64,000 nt of DNA from Galerina marginata (GCA_023014335.1 JAECYW010000008.1:2356001-2420000), one strand, 5' to 3'. Positions 22,501-35,417 are shown, counted from the stretch's first letter. Notes: generated by a model from the letters alone, not told the origin. Numbers and translations: made by a program.

Positions 22501-24513
22501 TCAGCCTACCTTCGGTACCGGGAGCAATTTATCAAGCTCTGCTTCAACGACTTTGGTGACGACGAGCCCGGCTTCCACGTACCCTTCAGGATTCCAAACG
22601 GTCGAAAGCCTTTGATTAGGGTTCCATTTATCCGGATGGAAAACGGCTTTGAGTCTGCACAAGAAGGTAGTGTAGACCTTTTTGTCCTTTTTTGCAACCG
22701 TCAACCAATACCCCGTCAAGCAGGTTTCGACGCTAAAACGTTGGATGTTCGAAAGTGCGAAAAGCCACCTAGGATCGTCCAAAACCGGCCAGGGAACCCC
22801 TTTCAAGGTCAACGGAGTTTCCTTGTTGAATGACGACTTTTCGTTGTGGTCGAGCGTAGAAGTGAGGTAATCATAGGCTTTTTGGTCACTCCAGAATACA
22901 AGTTGATCCATCTGACCATACCGACCATATTTGGTTTCGATGCGATTCTTCAGGGTTTCCTCACGCTGGGATTCTATCTTTTGCTGCTCTACGATTCCCT
23001 CGATTTCTCCCCTCAGACGGGTGATTTCAGCGTCGGACACTTGGCACTGAAGTCTCCAGCGCTCGCATTCGGCTGATCGTTCATTGACGGAGAGCTCGGA
23101 TTTGGCAAGTTTGTCCTTGAGATTGGAGGAATGGGACTGAAGTTGATTTATACTAGTATTTAGACCTTCAACCTGCTTCTGGTACTTTCCCGTAGCCGTT
23201 TGAAGCGCATTCCGTGCGGCGTCTGCCTCTGACCGTATGGAAGCAGAATCCGCGGTAATGGATGTAAGACTTGATTCTAACGCTTTGTTAGTCGTCTCTA
23301 GCTCCCGAATTCGGGCAGAATAGGCCTGTAACTCTGTCTCCCATTTGGCCTTCTCCGCATTGACCGACGCCTCCTGGAATGACACTTTATTCTGAAGATC
23401 TCCGATTTCGCGTGTTAGCTTGCAAACAGATTGGATGACATCGTCGAGCTCCTTCTCCCGAGCTGCTATATCGTCGGTGGCCCGTTTCGTGGCTCTCTGA
23501 AACTCGCTGAATTGGGTTTTTATCGCCAGGATCTCCAGCTGCGCGACGCGTTCCTTCGCAACGAGAAGCTCTTGAAGGTGTACGATTTTGGAAATTTCTC
23601 CTTGCCTTGAATCGTGGTCGTCGTTCATGGACTTTTTCAGGTCATCAAGATCTTCCTGGATGGCGACAGAGCGCAGGTTTTGGGAGTGAACATCTGCCTT
23701 CATTTGACCAAGGACGTTTGATATTCCGGAGTCGGCTGTGTCTCCATTATCCTGCACGAGCGGCTTGTCATTTCTTGACGGAACTCCATGTTGTGCGATG
23801 AAGTCGCGGCGCAACCTTTCTATCGCGTCGAGTAGTTCCGAGGAGTGCAATTGAATCGAATCGTCCAGCCTCTTAGCTGAGGGAGTAAGGTTTGAACTGG
23901 CAACCTCTCGTTTAGAAGGGAGGTTGGAAGACAAGATGTTCTTGAAACGACTGGAAGCTCCGAGTGTGCTAAAAGCGCTTGCATATGACGTCTGAAGTGA
24001 TGCGACAAGCCAAGAGATATAGACCGGGAGCATGAAAAAGAGACCGCTTGGGTAGGGTGGGCGAATTATTTTGTTTTTGTCCTTCGCAGTCACCTCGGAT
24101 GTAAGATACTCAGGCCCTGCCTGGAATATGGTTATCTGGCATCCAGGGTGTGGACTACCGGGGATGATACGGTGGTTGTAATCGGCGATGGCAGCCCTTG
24201 CTAAGAATCGAGAGAAGGACTGTCAGTGGCACTGCCTTTTGTAAATTCTTGGGATTGCTCAGTGCTCACCGTCTTCAAGTGTCTGAAAGCGGACACGATG
24301 GCCATAAATTACCGTATTCTCAAGAGACTGAGCGAATTGGATGGAAGAGTAGTGCTCCGATAAATCCAGTTTTTCGGGAATTTCTTCTATGAGTGGCTCT
24401 TGGAGGTCCTTGAAGAGCTCCTTGAGTTGCTCGACAGTGGCTCGCACATCTTGGGTCGCAACAATTACTAGTCTGGAAGCTGCGGCGGAAGAGACAGATT
24501 TCGTTTCGGACAT
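22501..24513 (-). CDS. Coiled-coil protein with one membrane segment
   Basis: Two exons, 24513-24270 and 24200-22501 (phase 1), give 647 residues. The N-terminal 130 residues form a globular-looking part (SRLVIVATQDVRATVEQLKE, IIPGSPHPGCQITIFQAGPE). One hydrophobic segment follows (GLFFMLPVYISWLVASL, about 145-165). Then comes a long heptad-rich coiled coil (about 250-480: LEILAIKTQFSEFQRATK, LRGEIEGIVEQQKIESQ), and a conserved-looking end with FHPDKWNPNQ and VVEAELDKLLPV. This suggests a membrane-tethered scaffold or tether. I recognise no named family. The ATG follows a normal leader and is the first in frame. Confidence 0.75.
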
Positions 24514-25685
24514 GGTGGGGCTGATGGTGGTAGGGGAATATTTGGGAAATTGAGAGTGGCATTCTGAAAGCCCGAAATAAGTGGTTCCTCAACTTACAAT
24601 TGCTTTTGTCTTTCATGAAAGAGAGGGGGTTGTATGTCGCGTGCCGCGTGCCGATCCCGTGCACTAAACTCGATCAATGTGGATTCGGTTCTTTTGCCTA
24701 AAACGAAAGTCCCAAACACGCCACAATTTTTGCTCCTTATCTTTCAACCACCATGTTACCTGTCGCAATGGCCATGGTATCTGATCTTGACTTCTGCAGA
24801 ATTTATGCTGAGTCTCTGTCTTGGGCATCTCAATTGGGCTTTACGATGCTATATCAAACTTGGTGCTGGTCTATGGCGATTTGTTCAATCTGCTCGATTT
24901 GGAAATTTGCCTGTTGTCCCCACCACGAAGTGACTCAGACTGGCAGCTTCATCGATACTCTTATTACTCTAGCCAAGTGAACTCTCTTGGCCACCTTTGT
25001 AGCCAACAACTACACTACACTTGTCCAGACCCTGACCAAACTGGTATTTTCGCTGTGCATCTTCAGACTTTTGGTAAGTCTGGTTATCGCTCGACCTAAA
25101 ATCGTCCTTGGTTGCTATCTTTGACGTGCTGGTTATATGTGCTAGATAATCCATAATCCATGCCGACATCTTCACGTCGCTGCTGAAGGTCTTCGTATAC
25201 AGGATGCTCCTTCTGTTTCGACCTAACCTACGCGCCTCCGTTCAGTTTATCGACCTCATAATCATCAAGGGCAAGTGTTAACTCTTGAAAATTGGCAGAC
25301 AGCCTTTTATATCCTTTGAAGCATCTTGACAGGCGCGTAACCTGCGCGTAACTGGACTACTTACACATTTCGTGCTGATGGCGACATCATCATCACATGA
25401 CTCAATGTCCAAGGTAACGTTAAGCGGGCCTCGAAGGCTGTCCGTCTTGCTTCGAACCACACACGCTCCCGAGTCCTTGCAGAAATGCGCCGATTTGAAC
25501 GAAGAATAAATTGGATGGATCATTCACTTTGCAGCCTGAGTGTTATATCCCTTTTCCACACGTGACTCATTCCTACCTGAATTCCCACCTGAACGATGCG
25601 CCGTAAAGCCTCGTGGCTTACGGAGAGTGACTAAGTCAAGACTGACTCGGTCTCTTCCTCGTTGGATCTGACCACACCATAGGCC
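24514..25685. other. Divergent promoter region, no gene seen
   Basis: About 1.2 kb between divergent genes. An open frame at 24753-24980 is rich in Cys/Trp and lacks homology features, and overlapping minus-strand ORFs are equally weak. I call nothing here. Confidence 0.45.
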
Positions 25686-27267
25686 ATGTGTTTGCTCAAC
25701 GAGGACATTTTGCGCCAGATCGTGCGTTTCATTTCCCCGGAAACACTCGCCTCCATCAACAGCAGCCACCCTGTTTTCTATGAGGCATGGATGAAATCGC
25801 GTTACGCCACCCTCACTTTGGCCAAGCGAGATAAGGAGATGAAGCGCCTCTTGGCGCATCTACGGTATGTGATTTCATAACCACTTCTTGTGATAGAGTA
25901 GGCCTGGCTGACATCTCCCAAGTGAGTCCACTGCTGCAATTCATGTCAAGCAAGTCGAAATTCGCCCATGGCTTGTTCAACCTCGGACGAAGTCACCTCG
26001 AAGTCTCACAGAGAACCTGGTCGTCCGCTTCCTTGAACTTCTCGACCCCCATTACACAAAGAAGAAAGCCGAGCAAAGATTGCAGAAACGACTGCGGAAA
26101 GATACCGCCAACGTGACTGCTGCATTTCAGCAGATGATCAATGTCGAGCAGTATACGATCGAGTGGGACGACGACCTTCCCTACCACCCAGAGTTTTACA
26201 AAGCATTTTTGACCCCAGCTTTGGATACTTGGTCCAGTCAACTGGTTGTATTGACGATCAAAGTTCCGTCATTCATCCTCAGCAGCCTTGCCCGAGTTCG
26301 GCTTCCTAAATTGGAAGAATTCACTTTTCACTTCAGTACTGGCATATTATCATTCAAGGACATCGACAACACCCATGACGGCTTTGTAGTCTTCTTGAAC
26401 AACCTCAAGGATTCGCTACGTTCTCTCACATTCACGTCCACCCACACCTCCCAGGAGCTCGACATGACCCGTATATTTCGGAAAATGGGTTATTTTCCGT
26501 CCCTCAAGAAGGTGACCCTCTCCATACCATTTGATGGCGCTCACCTTTCCGATCCCATGACGTTCGTCCTCTTCTTGGAAAAGCATCGCACGACTCTCAA
26601 GGATCTCAATCTATTCGCCAGTCGCTGTACCCCTCGTTCAAAGCCTGGCGACCCCGAGTTCATCAATTGGATCCAACGCATCATTGGATCTCCCCACACA
26701 CCATTTCCCCAGCTTCGAGGCCTTGGACTCGCGTTACGACCACTGCGCGCTCCACTGGACATACTGATCCAATTCCTTGACATGCACTCCTCGACTCTCG
26801 ATTCCCTGACGTTGACAGATCGTGTCCTCAACGCGAGTGAATTGCGACGCTTGTTTCGGTCCGTCGTGTCAGGCCAGGCCCTCGCAGAAGGCATCACAAA
26901 CCTGCAGGTTAGAATCGATGCCTTTTCAGCCAGCTTTCTGGCCAGCATGGCTGGGCTGTTCCCCAACCTGAAGACCCTCAAGATAGAATGCCAACAGGTG
27001 TTGATTGATAATCCACGTCTGAGGGAAAGTGCTTACAGGCAACGGGACATAGTGAGTGAGATGTGATCTTGACCGCCCCGAACATCCACTAACCTTTGTC
27101 AACAGTCGCCGTTCTCGGCCAACCTCAGTGAAATTAGAGATTCGATTGCTGGATGGGACCTGCAGCATTTGGCTATTGGTCCTAAGGAGAACCATTGGGC
27201 CCGTGCTATCGAGGAAGACCTGCTCGATTACTTTCCGAACCTAACAGTGAGCGATCTCGACTCATGA
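25686..27267 (+). CDS. F-box-like / LRR protein
   Basis: Predicted SCF adaptor-like protein of 489 residues. Exons: 25686-25864, 25923-27051, 27106-27267; phases 2 and 0. The N-terminus (LNEDILRQIVRFISPETLAS) is a divergent F-box. The body has irregular Leu-rich repeats (SSQLVVLTIKVPSFILSSLA, LFPNLKTLKIECQQVLID) and ends with DLLDYFPNLTVSDLDS. The joined exon 1/2 frame CG|T ESTAAIHVKQVEIRPW is open and colinear, which supports that intron. It is convergent with the DUF6533 gene, with about 310 bases between stops. Target unknown. Confidence 0.8.
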
Positions 27268-27576
27268 CGAGCTGCTTCTCTCCGCCACTCTCTCTTCTAT
27301 GAAATCATGCGCCACCCTGTTGAACAGTTCATTTTTTTTGATTCGCTCCTGCTCTCCCATTATGCGGTATCACTCACTGGTCATTAGTTATGTTGTACTA
27401 TTATTGTAACGTATTGTACTTGTCCATCTTGTTGTGTAGCTTTCCCTTGTATTAGTCTAACGTATTATGTTGTATCGTTCCAGCTTTGATAGGAAACATT
27501 TAATCTACGATATAAAATGGATTCCTAGGACATTTTGGCTGTTTAAGGAGAAACGGAAAGAATTGGGATAAGGATA
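27268..27576. other. Shared 3' region between convergent genes
   Basis: About 310 bases between the stop of the F-box-like gene and the stop of the DUF6533 gene. T-rich on the plus strand, with TTGTA/TTATTGTA runs that could serve as poly(A) signals on either strand. No ORF of note. Confidence 0.5.
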
Positions 27577-29002
27577 TCAAATAGGAAATTCCGCGCGTGT
27601 TCCGTCGTCGTCGTCATCGTCATCGTCGACCATACGTGAAATACTGACACCTGTGGTCGTGCAGGACGGCGGCATAAGCGGTGTTAATTCTACTTCAGAT
27701 GCGGTCTGAGGGATCTTAAGGCGCTGCATATTCATAATAGTGCGACATCCCTGTCATGAAGGTCATCGTGTTTAAAAAGATTTCGCTGCAAGGAACTGAA
27801 AGCTGCTCACCCCAATTGAATAGATGGTAACCAATACTCTAATGAATAGATCAGTAAATACGGAGTGATCAATCAGATACAGTGGAAAGCACTTACGTCC
27901 AAACACTGTCGGTAAGGTCGTGGACGTAGACAGAATATGAAAGGCAAACGGGAATAATCGCTACAGACAGGCTTCATATGAGATTCAGCAAAAAAACTGG
28001 AGGTTTTTCGTCACATACAACTGAGGAGAAGAAAGGATACAAGTCCGTCTCGAAACATCAGAGTGCCGATCGGTCCGCCTGAACGAAACCACGGGCTAGG
28101 ATTGGCTTGCTTGTACCATATCATAGACCAAATAAGGCCTTGCATGGCCAGAGGGGTGAACCTAGGGATATGTACGACCGTTAGCATTCACTGACCTCAG
28201 ACTCGGACGTTGCAGAGGGAAAGAGGGAACGCACGCAAGGAGGTATGCCCCACTCGGCGTTTCCATGACCAAGCAGGTGTCGTCGAATTGGAGACGGCTG
28301 GTGACACCTACAATCGAGTAGAGCATAATCACACATTCGAACAAGTAAAGTGATGACAAGATTAATCCCATTCGGCGGGATTTATCGTACAGCGCCCACA
28401 CTAGCGAGCCGAGCGTCAGTTAATATTCGCGACCGAGAAGAAAAAAGCTTTACCTCTCACAAGAAGAGTCACTTCGAATAGAGTTTGTATGACTTGGAGG
28501 TACGCAGCTTGGAAAATGAACCAGGAAAGGCATGTCGATTCGTCCAAAGGAACCTGCGAAAGAAGTTTATTTGACGCATAGTAATTTGCTCTAGATTTGA
28601 AGGAAGTTGTTGATCAGTAGCGGAATAAACAATGTTCCAGAGGAAAGGGGATTCGTACGCCAGAAAACCAATTGCGAAGTACCGCAGACCCAGATATAGC
28701 CACTTCGTGACCACAAGATGACTCCTATTATATATATGAACAAAAATTAGCAGACGACTCCGAAGTAAGAGAACACATGCACCTCCAGATAAAAGTGATT
28801 TCTTGCGAAAATATTAAACAGTACTCCCAGACCAAACAGACGATTGACACGACTGATATTCAATATTCAAGGTCAGAACCCATCGAGTTGATTATTTTGA
28901 AGAACAGAATGAACACCGCAGATACTCACAAGAGATATACTGCCTCGCGTAAGTTGTTTCCCATATTGGATGGCTGATGGATGGGTCACCGTGGTTGACC
29001 AT
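27577..29002 (-). CDS. DUF6533-type seven-helix membrane protein
   Basis: Integral membrane protein of 303 residues in nine exons: 29002-28930, 28852-28783, 28724-28631, 28553-28454, 28400-28235, 28161-28019, 27960-27897, 27838-27811, 27750-27577. The DUF6533 block at residues about 18-60 is clear: TYARQYIS|FVSIVCLVWEYC, then ITFIWR|SHLVVTKWLYLGL. Later helices include STCLSWFIFQAAYLQ, VWALYDKSRRMGLILS, MLYSIVGVTSRLQF and FRDGLVSFLLL. The cytosolic tail carries eight consecutive Asp codons near the C-terminus. The family is greatly expanded in mushrooms and functionally uncharacterised. It is not closely related to the 2187/4093 pair. Confidence 0.85.
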
Positions 29003-30473
29003 GGCTTTATTAAGTGAAAGAGAGGGGTCAAGAAGCACTGCGGTGGCTTGTAATGACGAGGTTGTTCCAGGCGAACGAAGAGGCGACCAGAAAAAGCGCG
29101 AGACGTGGACAAGTAACAACAAATGCGGGGTCCAGCTAATCAGACCTCAGCATTAAAAGAGAAATGCGATTTCGAGAAGGAGAAGGTGAGGGAATGGGTG
29201 AGAGGGTGAATGCACCGATTTGGCAGAGCTCATGGACTAAGCAGGGTTGCAAGGGTTCTTTTCAGACTATTCTCAGTCTGGTGGTTAGCGACCACAAATG
29301 ATGGCTCCAACTTCAAGGTTTGTATCGTTGTAACCTAATCTTCAAAAAATAGCCGACTTACCACACTCTCGGCAAGGAATGAACATAGAAATCAAAGTTC
29401 GTCGCGTGGATTCCGGGAGGGTAGGAAACCCACATGTACAAAGTATGCACAAGCGTTAAGGATTTGCTCGAAAGTAGCGCCGCTGCGACTTCCATAATAC
29501 TACAGATTTAATTAAACCATGCGTATAGTCCCGCGCAATAAGTGATCTATGCGGAAATTCTCAATCTCTCTCCGTTAAATCTAATGAAATTCCCAAACCT
29601 TATATTACCTTGGGTTTGATACATCCTTATGAAGAAAGATCAGGGTTAGCCAAGGCGGCGGAATCAATTGCAACTGCGAACGCACTGGTGATTGACGAGC
29701 AGTACTACTTAGCAGACCCGAATGAATTATGCGGTCATTCAGCCTTCTTCCTTGGTTTGATTCCCCAGTTAAATCTAGATGTTTGCATGCAGAAAATTGG
29801 GGGTATAAAAATGAGCGAAATATAAAGAAAACCCTGCAAAACTCCAAACCTGAGAGCCATCACCATGGGATAGAAATGCCATGATTGCAGGGAGCCTTTC
29901 ACGGCGCACATTTAAACTTTAAAGAGCATGCCTTACGATACTTAACACCGCCGGAGTCCTGGAGAATGCCACATGGTGCCTCCGGAACCTGAGTGTGCCT
30001 CAATATTCGACGAGCATTGCAGGGTAGTCGAAGGACCGACGAAGGTTGAAGAATGGCCGAACAGACGCGCGTTGTGTCGCACTGATTCCGCATGATGCCG
30101 AGAAAACCGTTCTCCGCTTATAATCTTACACGTCGATTGCGAAAGATCCATTCATGACGGATAACCTTCCCTGAATTCATGCCTGCGACGTCAAGACGGT
30201 ACCGGGGGTGAGTAGCTCTTCTTATTCCTTTGATTTTAACTCCTAATACTTTCTTGTTTGATGAACAGTGTCAAGGCAATTGGTCCTCCGGACCATCTCA
30301 ACTTTGAGCCGTTGAGCCGTTGAACCGCCGAGCCTCGCATTTTGAAGAAGCTTTTTCAACAGAATATGGTCGTGAACTTCAATCATACCTTTGAAATCAG
30401 AGGAAGACGATTATAATCAGGAGGCGGCGATCCTCACAATTGAGCACTGGGATGTGCGGGCCAACTAAGCTCA
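29003..30473. other. Gene-poor interval
   Basis: About 1.5 kb without a convincing gene. ORFs at 29610-29825 (+) and 29605-29847 (-) overlap one another and have no motif. The right end leads into the oxygenase promoter. Confidence 0.45.
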
Positions 30474-30553
30474 TTAGTAAGCCTAGTCAGCACCTATTCT
30501 AAGCAAAGCACGCAAGACTTACGGTGGATGAAGTCAGCTCCGTCTATATAAGA
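30474..30553 (+). promoter_or_regulatory. Oxygenase-family promoter, copy 1
   Basis: Contains TTAGTAAGCC (30474-30483), CACCTATTCTAAGCA, the block GCACGCAAGACTTACGGTGG (30508-30527) and a TATATAAG box (30546-30553). The same elements, in the same order, precede copies at 32460 and (reverse strand) 44382 and 57857. Role inferred from conservation. Confidence 0.65.
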
Positions 30554-30627
30554 TAAAAAGGATTCACGGTGGTGAGATATTCACCAGAACTAGATTCGCA
30601 CCTCCCACCTTTCGACACTACCACAAC

Positions 30628-31598
30628 ATGTCTGCCTCGGTTACTACTTCTTACCCCACCTCCGCCTCTGCCAAGCTCCTGTACCTCGTCCCACCTGAGG
30701 GCGGCGCTCGAGCCTACCAGCACATCAATGCCGAATCCGATACCGGCGAAAGGAAGAGGAACTTCACGCGGGAGGAAAAGGATGTAGTCATCGAGAACCT
30801 GCGCGGCAAGGAGGACAGCGTCTCCCTCGATACCGCTGGTTTCCAGTACTTCCACGAGCCCTCCAAGCACAAGTCTTTCGCGGACGATGAAGAGATCGTA
30901 CGGGAATATTACCCCGAGAGCATCGAACTTATCAAGAAGCTTACAGGCGCTACACGAGTGGAGTTATTCGATCATAGTGCGTTAAATCTATGCCTTTTCT
31001 CAAATATGGTACTTACGTATGCATTCTCCATTAGCTATTCGTCGTCGTCGTCCCGGTCAAGTCGACGACAGCCCCGACCGCCGCCAGCCAGTGGCCCAGG
31101 TCCACGTCGACCAAACTACCAAATCCGCAATCGCCCGTGTGCACAGACACCTCCCCGCGTCAGACGCACCGAAGCTACTCGAGAACCGCTTCCAGATTAT
31201 AAACCTCTGGAGACCTATCAGCCACCCAGCGATCGACTGGCCCTTGGCGCTCTGCGACTACCGCAGCGTCAATCCGACTGGGGATACCTTCCCGATGGCT
31301 CTCATCTACCCCGACCGCGAAGGCGAGACACTCGGCGTGCAACACAGCGAGAACCACAAGTGGAAGTACCTCCATGGAATGACTCCAGACGAGGTTGTTT
31401 TGATTAAATGGTTTGTCTAGCCTTTCATGTTCAATTTATTGGCCGTATCTGACCAAAAAAAAATTCAGCTTCGATTCGGTTCAAGACGGGAGTGTTGCCA
31501 TCTTCACTCCTCACACGGGCTTCAATGACCCATCCACACCTGCGGGTACACCTCCCCGAGAATCGATTGAGCTAAGAGCGCTCGTATTCTACGATTAA
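30628..31598 (+). CDS. AsaB/CmcJ-like hydroxylase/desaturase, copy 1
   Basis: Member of the AsaB / GA4-desaturase-like / CmcJ-like family of predicted non-haem iron oxygenases of fungal secondary metabolism. Exons: 30628-30976, 31035-31410, 31469-31598; 284 residues. Family signatures: VIENLRGKEDSVSLDTAGFQ, YYPESIELIKKLTGATRVEL, then FDH|TIRRRRPG across intron 1, QVHVDQT (an H-x-D pair), FQIINLWRPISHPAIDWPLA and FTPHTGFNDPSTP with the distal His. It ends ESIELRALVFYD. Both intron positions are conserved in all intact copies here. Substrate unknown: family members act on peptide- or diterpene-derived metabolites, and no scaffold-forming enzyme is adjacent. A TATA box and shared promoter element lie within 160 bases upstream. 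Confidence 0.93.
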
Positions 31599-32300
31599 GC
31601 TTGTCAATCATAAAATCCACCTGTAAACCATTTGTCTTAAGTTGTACATTATATTGGCCGTACCGAAAATCCATGGAGGATCATGGACAGCTGTAATTTC
31701 GTCCAGACGTGGAGTTGAATAAAATGCCTTGTAACCTTAGTGAAGACAGTAATAGGTACCATTTCGTGCTCAAAGAACAGGCGTAAACTTCTGGCAATAT
31801 TGATAGTCCTCGGACGGTCGCCTATTGATCATATTTCTCACTCTGCGAACGCGGTTCAAAGTTTAGCATCAACTGCCAGTGGGTGACTGGCCGGTGTTCC
31901 GTAAAAGTTATGGCTCAATTCCTAATTTCGCAATGATCATCTGGGAAAGGGAGTAGAAAATAAAATTTGCCATTCCTATGCATCCATCCAAGTAAAAGCC
32001 TAAAGATGTTCCCTAAGACGAAATTGAAGGGCCAAGAAAGGGCTCGAGGACTGGGCGCAGCCTGCAGGTCGAGAAGCCAATGAGCTATATTTAGCATCGA
32101 ATGAATAATGACGCGGGTCACCTGATGTAATTAAACGCGTCGCGTCCCCCTATCCTTTGCTCTATCCAAACTATTGTGCTCCGCTTACAGTATACTTAAA
32201 TTCCTTGAATGAGGTTGGTTTGATTGCCATTGCCTTTCAAGATATTTCTGTCAAAGATGGAAAGTGACAGTGGCTGTCTTGGGGAGCACTCGGCCAGCCC
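31599..32300. other. Spacer between oxygenase copies 1 and 2
   Basis: No coding signal. Contains the 3' region of copy 1. An ACGCGTCGCG stretch occurs near 32135. Confidence 0.45.
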
Positions 32301-32378
32301 TTAGTAAGCCTACCGGGCACCTATTTTAAGCACAAGTACCCCAGGACCGCGGTGAACGAAGTTTGTCCATATAAGATT
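32301..32378 (+). promoter_or_regulatory. Oxygenase-family promoter, copy 2
   Basis: TTAGTAAGCC (32301-32310), CACCTATTTTAAGCAC, CCAGGACCGCGGTGAACG (diverged second block) and CATATAAGAT (TATA box, about 32369). Layout matches the copy-1 promoter. Confidence 0.6.
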
Positions 32379-32459
32379 AAAAGACTCACTATCGAAATAT
32401 TGTTCAGAACTTCGAGCTCCATTTCTTTCACAACGATTGACAGACCCCATAGCTAACTA

Positions 32460-33429
32460 ATGCCCGGCACAACCACTCCTTCCTACCCGGTGTCCACGAC
32501 TGGGAAACTTAGGTACATCGTCCCACCGAAAGACGGTGCTCGTGCTATATACGTCCCTGGCCTCACTGCCGCCGCTGCAGAGCAGCGGAATTACACGCAC
32601 GGAGAGAGAGAAGTGATCCTCGAAAATCTACGAGGCAAAGAGGACACTGCGTCGCTCGACACCACTGGATTCCAATTCTTCCATGAGCCCGCAAAGCATA
32701 CGTCTTTCGCAAACGATGAAGAGATCGTCAGAGAATATTACCCTGAGACCATCGAGATCATCAAGAGGTTGACTGGTGCCAGTCGAGTGGAATTATTTGA
32801 TCACAGTACGTTAGGCGCTCGTTCTGCTTGCATACGATTCCAATAGCCCCATGTCCGTTTTTCTGTTTAGCCATTCGTCGACGTCGACCTGGTTCAGACG
32901 ACCAGCCCGGTCTCCGTCAGCCGGCACTTCAAGTACACGTCGACCAAACCTTCAAGGCCGCGATCGCGCGTGTGCACCGACACCTCCCCGCATCCGATGC
33001 ACCCAAACTATTGGAGCGCCGTTTCCAGCTGATAAACCTCTGGCGGCCCATCAGCCACCCAGCGATCGACTGGCCGCTGGCACTTTGCGACTTCCGCAGC
33101 GTTAACCCTGATACCGATACTTTCCCTATGACTCTCGTTTTTCCCGACCACGAAGGCGAGGTTATGGGAGTGCAATACAATGAGAACCACAAGTGGAAAT
33201 ACCTTCATGGGATGACGCCAGATGAGATTGTCCTCATCAAATGGTTCGTCCTACGTTTAGCTTTTAAACATTTCCCTCCTTCCTGACGATTTCCCCCAGC
33301 TCGGATTCGATTCGAGACGGCAGTGTCGCTCTTTTCACACCGCACACCGCCTTCAGTGATCCAACCACGCCAGAGGGAACGCCTCTCCGCGAGTCCATCG
33401 AAGTCAGGGCACTTGTATTCTATGACTAA
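32460..33429 (+). CDS. AsaB/CmcJ-like hydroxylase/desaturase, copy 2
   Basis: Tandem paralogue of the 30628 gene, 282 residues. Exons: 32460-32805, 32871-33243, 33300-33429, with the same intron phases. Conserved blocks: VILENLRGKEDTASLDTTGF, YYPETIEIIKRLTGASRVEL, FDH|TIRRRRPG, QVHVDQTFKAAIARVHRHLP, INLWRPISHPAIDWPLAL and FTPHTAFSDPTTPEGTP, ending FYD then TAA. The H-x-D and distal His are intact, so it is probably active. Its 3' half is the parent of the truncated copy at 39695, which shares even intron 2 and 3' flank. Substrate unknown. Confidence 0.93.
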
Positions 33430-35417
33430 TTTCGAAATCTCGGACATGTAATTTGTTCGTAAAGTATAAGCTGAATATCTAACCCATGACTAGAAACACC
33501 TTGAAACTTGAAAGTCGAAAGGCCAGTAAATTTTTAGAGCAGCATTGGAGGTTTTGTACCATGGGTAACCAGTAATAAGGAGATCTCGAGAGGAGATACA
33601 AGCCCAGTAAAATATTGTATGAGTAGTGAGAAAATGAGAGCATTTGAATCATAACAACCAGGATGAAGAAAGGGCAGTCGAATCAACATGCCTGGGGCCA
33701 CAAGTATGGTACACGGTTAAAAGAATACTCTCAAATATTTGATATTATCTACATAGAAGCTTACTTGTCCTGAATCATTAGCATCACGAACCGATGCACA
33801 AGACAAGCACAAACCGTAAACGGCCATCGAAGCCCTTTCGGGAACACCAACTCCTTTCCATTATCGTAAGATCGGAAGTACGTTGTGTAAGGTACCTATG
33901 GCTCGATATTTTGCCAGATATTGTAGGTCCATATAATTGAAGATGATTGACGATGGCTGCCAGGAGGAGAGGTGTCCCCGACTCTGTCCGAAGGACAAGG
34001 AGGGTTCTCTGTCGTGCACAAACGTCCAGCCTCTCCGCCAAAATCTTTCACAAGCGTATGGGAAAATCAGCTGACATAATTTAATTTATCCAAATCCGAA
34101 TGGGTAACTGATCTTCCCAATTCATCCTGTTTCTGGTCCCAGTCTCATCCATAAGACTCAAGAGGATGGAAGGGCGAGACTACTCATTTTGATTTGATTT
34201 CGCTCCACTTGACGACTTGACCACCTTTTTACCATATCCAGGTTTGAACATAGTGATTTCCGCAACAATAAACTTAGAAATTAGAATTAGAGCGACCAGA
34301 CCGTAAGTTACACTGGCATGTTTAACCCCCAGACGTTTGTAGAAATTACCCGTTTTCATCTTTCGCAATCAAGTCTTTGGAAAATCTCTCGCCGACTAAC
34401 CAAAATGCTAAAATAGGGCACAAGGTCACGGTTAGAAACAATGCGCACAAAATGCGCAACAAGGCCATGCTGGATCACTGAAGTACGGTGCCGTTTACTA
34501 GTATATGTCCATGCCCAATTCTCTACCTATTCAATTAAGCGGCGTTGTATGTCGGAAGCGACACAAGTTGTCACCGCACAGCTTGAAGCTGAACAGACAC
34601 CCTTTCAATGTTTTTTTTTCTCAAATTGTATGTACCTCCCGCGTCCCAGCTGTAATACTTACGTTTTTTCTCGAGGAATTTAATTTATTGATGAATTGAC
34701 TCTTTCAAACCTTCACAAGGGAATTGAAATCGAAAAATTCAAGAGTTACCTCGCTCCTCGGCTATGGTAAACTTGAAGCGTCCTTCTAATTGGTCCTTCT
34801 AATCAGTACAGAGTTAAAAGAGTCGGGGACTGGCGCCGAGGCGCCGCTATCGGATATCGCCGAGTTCGGACGGCTTACAAGTCTAAGTGGCCGCAGGTGG
34901 CCGCCGTGCCTCATGCAGCGCCTCCACGACCTTTTTTCATCAACCACGCCGTCCTCCTCCGAGCCCTATGCAAATCCGAGCAATTGACGGGTATCTCTGA
35001 GCAAATTAAGTTCAATAACGAGAACGACTCCTTCAAGTTATTCTGCAGTGGCGTGGGCGTAATAGGCAGCCTAAGAATATCAACAAAAAAAGATGCCACA
35101 TACAACTCGGCGACGTCTCAAACACGAAGGGCTGGCCATCTCTGCTCAGCCCAGTCTGGCCGTCTTTGAGGACCGCCTCGTCCTCTTCCATCTCAGACTT
35201 TCGGTAACGAGCTGCTATCCTTAAAGACTCGGACAAACTAGGAGGGCATACGTGCATGGGTGTACAGACATGCGAAGACAACTAATGGCTATGCACAGAG
35301 GTACACAGCATTTTACCCGTGCTCTACTTTGGGAGATCATGATCATGTTCACGGTATAAAGGAGCTCAGAACCGTCATTCTGTCAGTTGAGCTCCAGACC
35401 CCATCCCACTTACAGCC
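33430..35417. other. Gene-poor interval with weak small ORFs
   Basis: About 2 kb. A minus-strand frame at 34180-34368 could encode a 60-residue protein with one hydrophobic segment (YGLVALILISKFIVAEI) and a Lys-rich end. It might be a small mitochondrial or ER membrane protein, but I have no other support. A minus-strand frame at 33784-34041 has no motif. A possible TATA-like GTATAAA lies near 35354, ahead of the CHAT gene. Confidence 0.35.
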
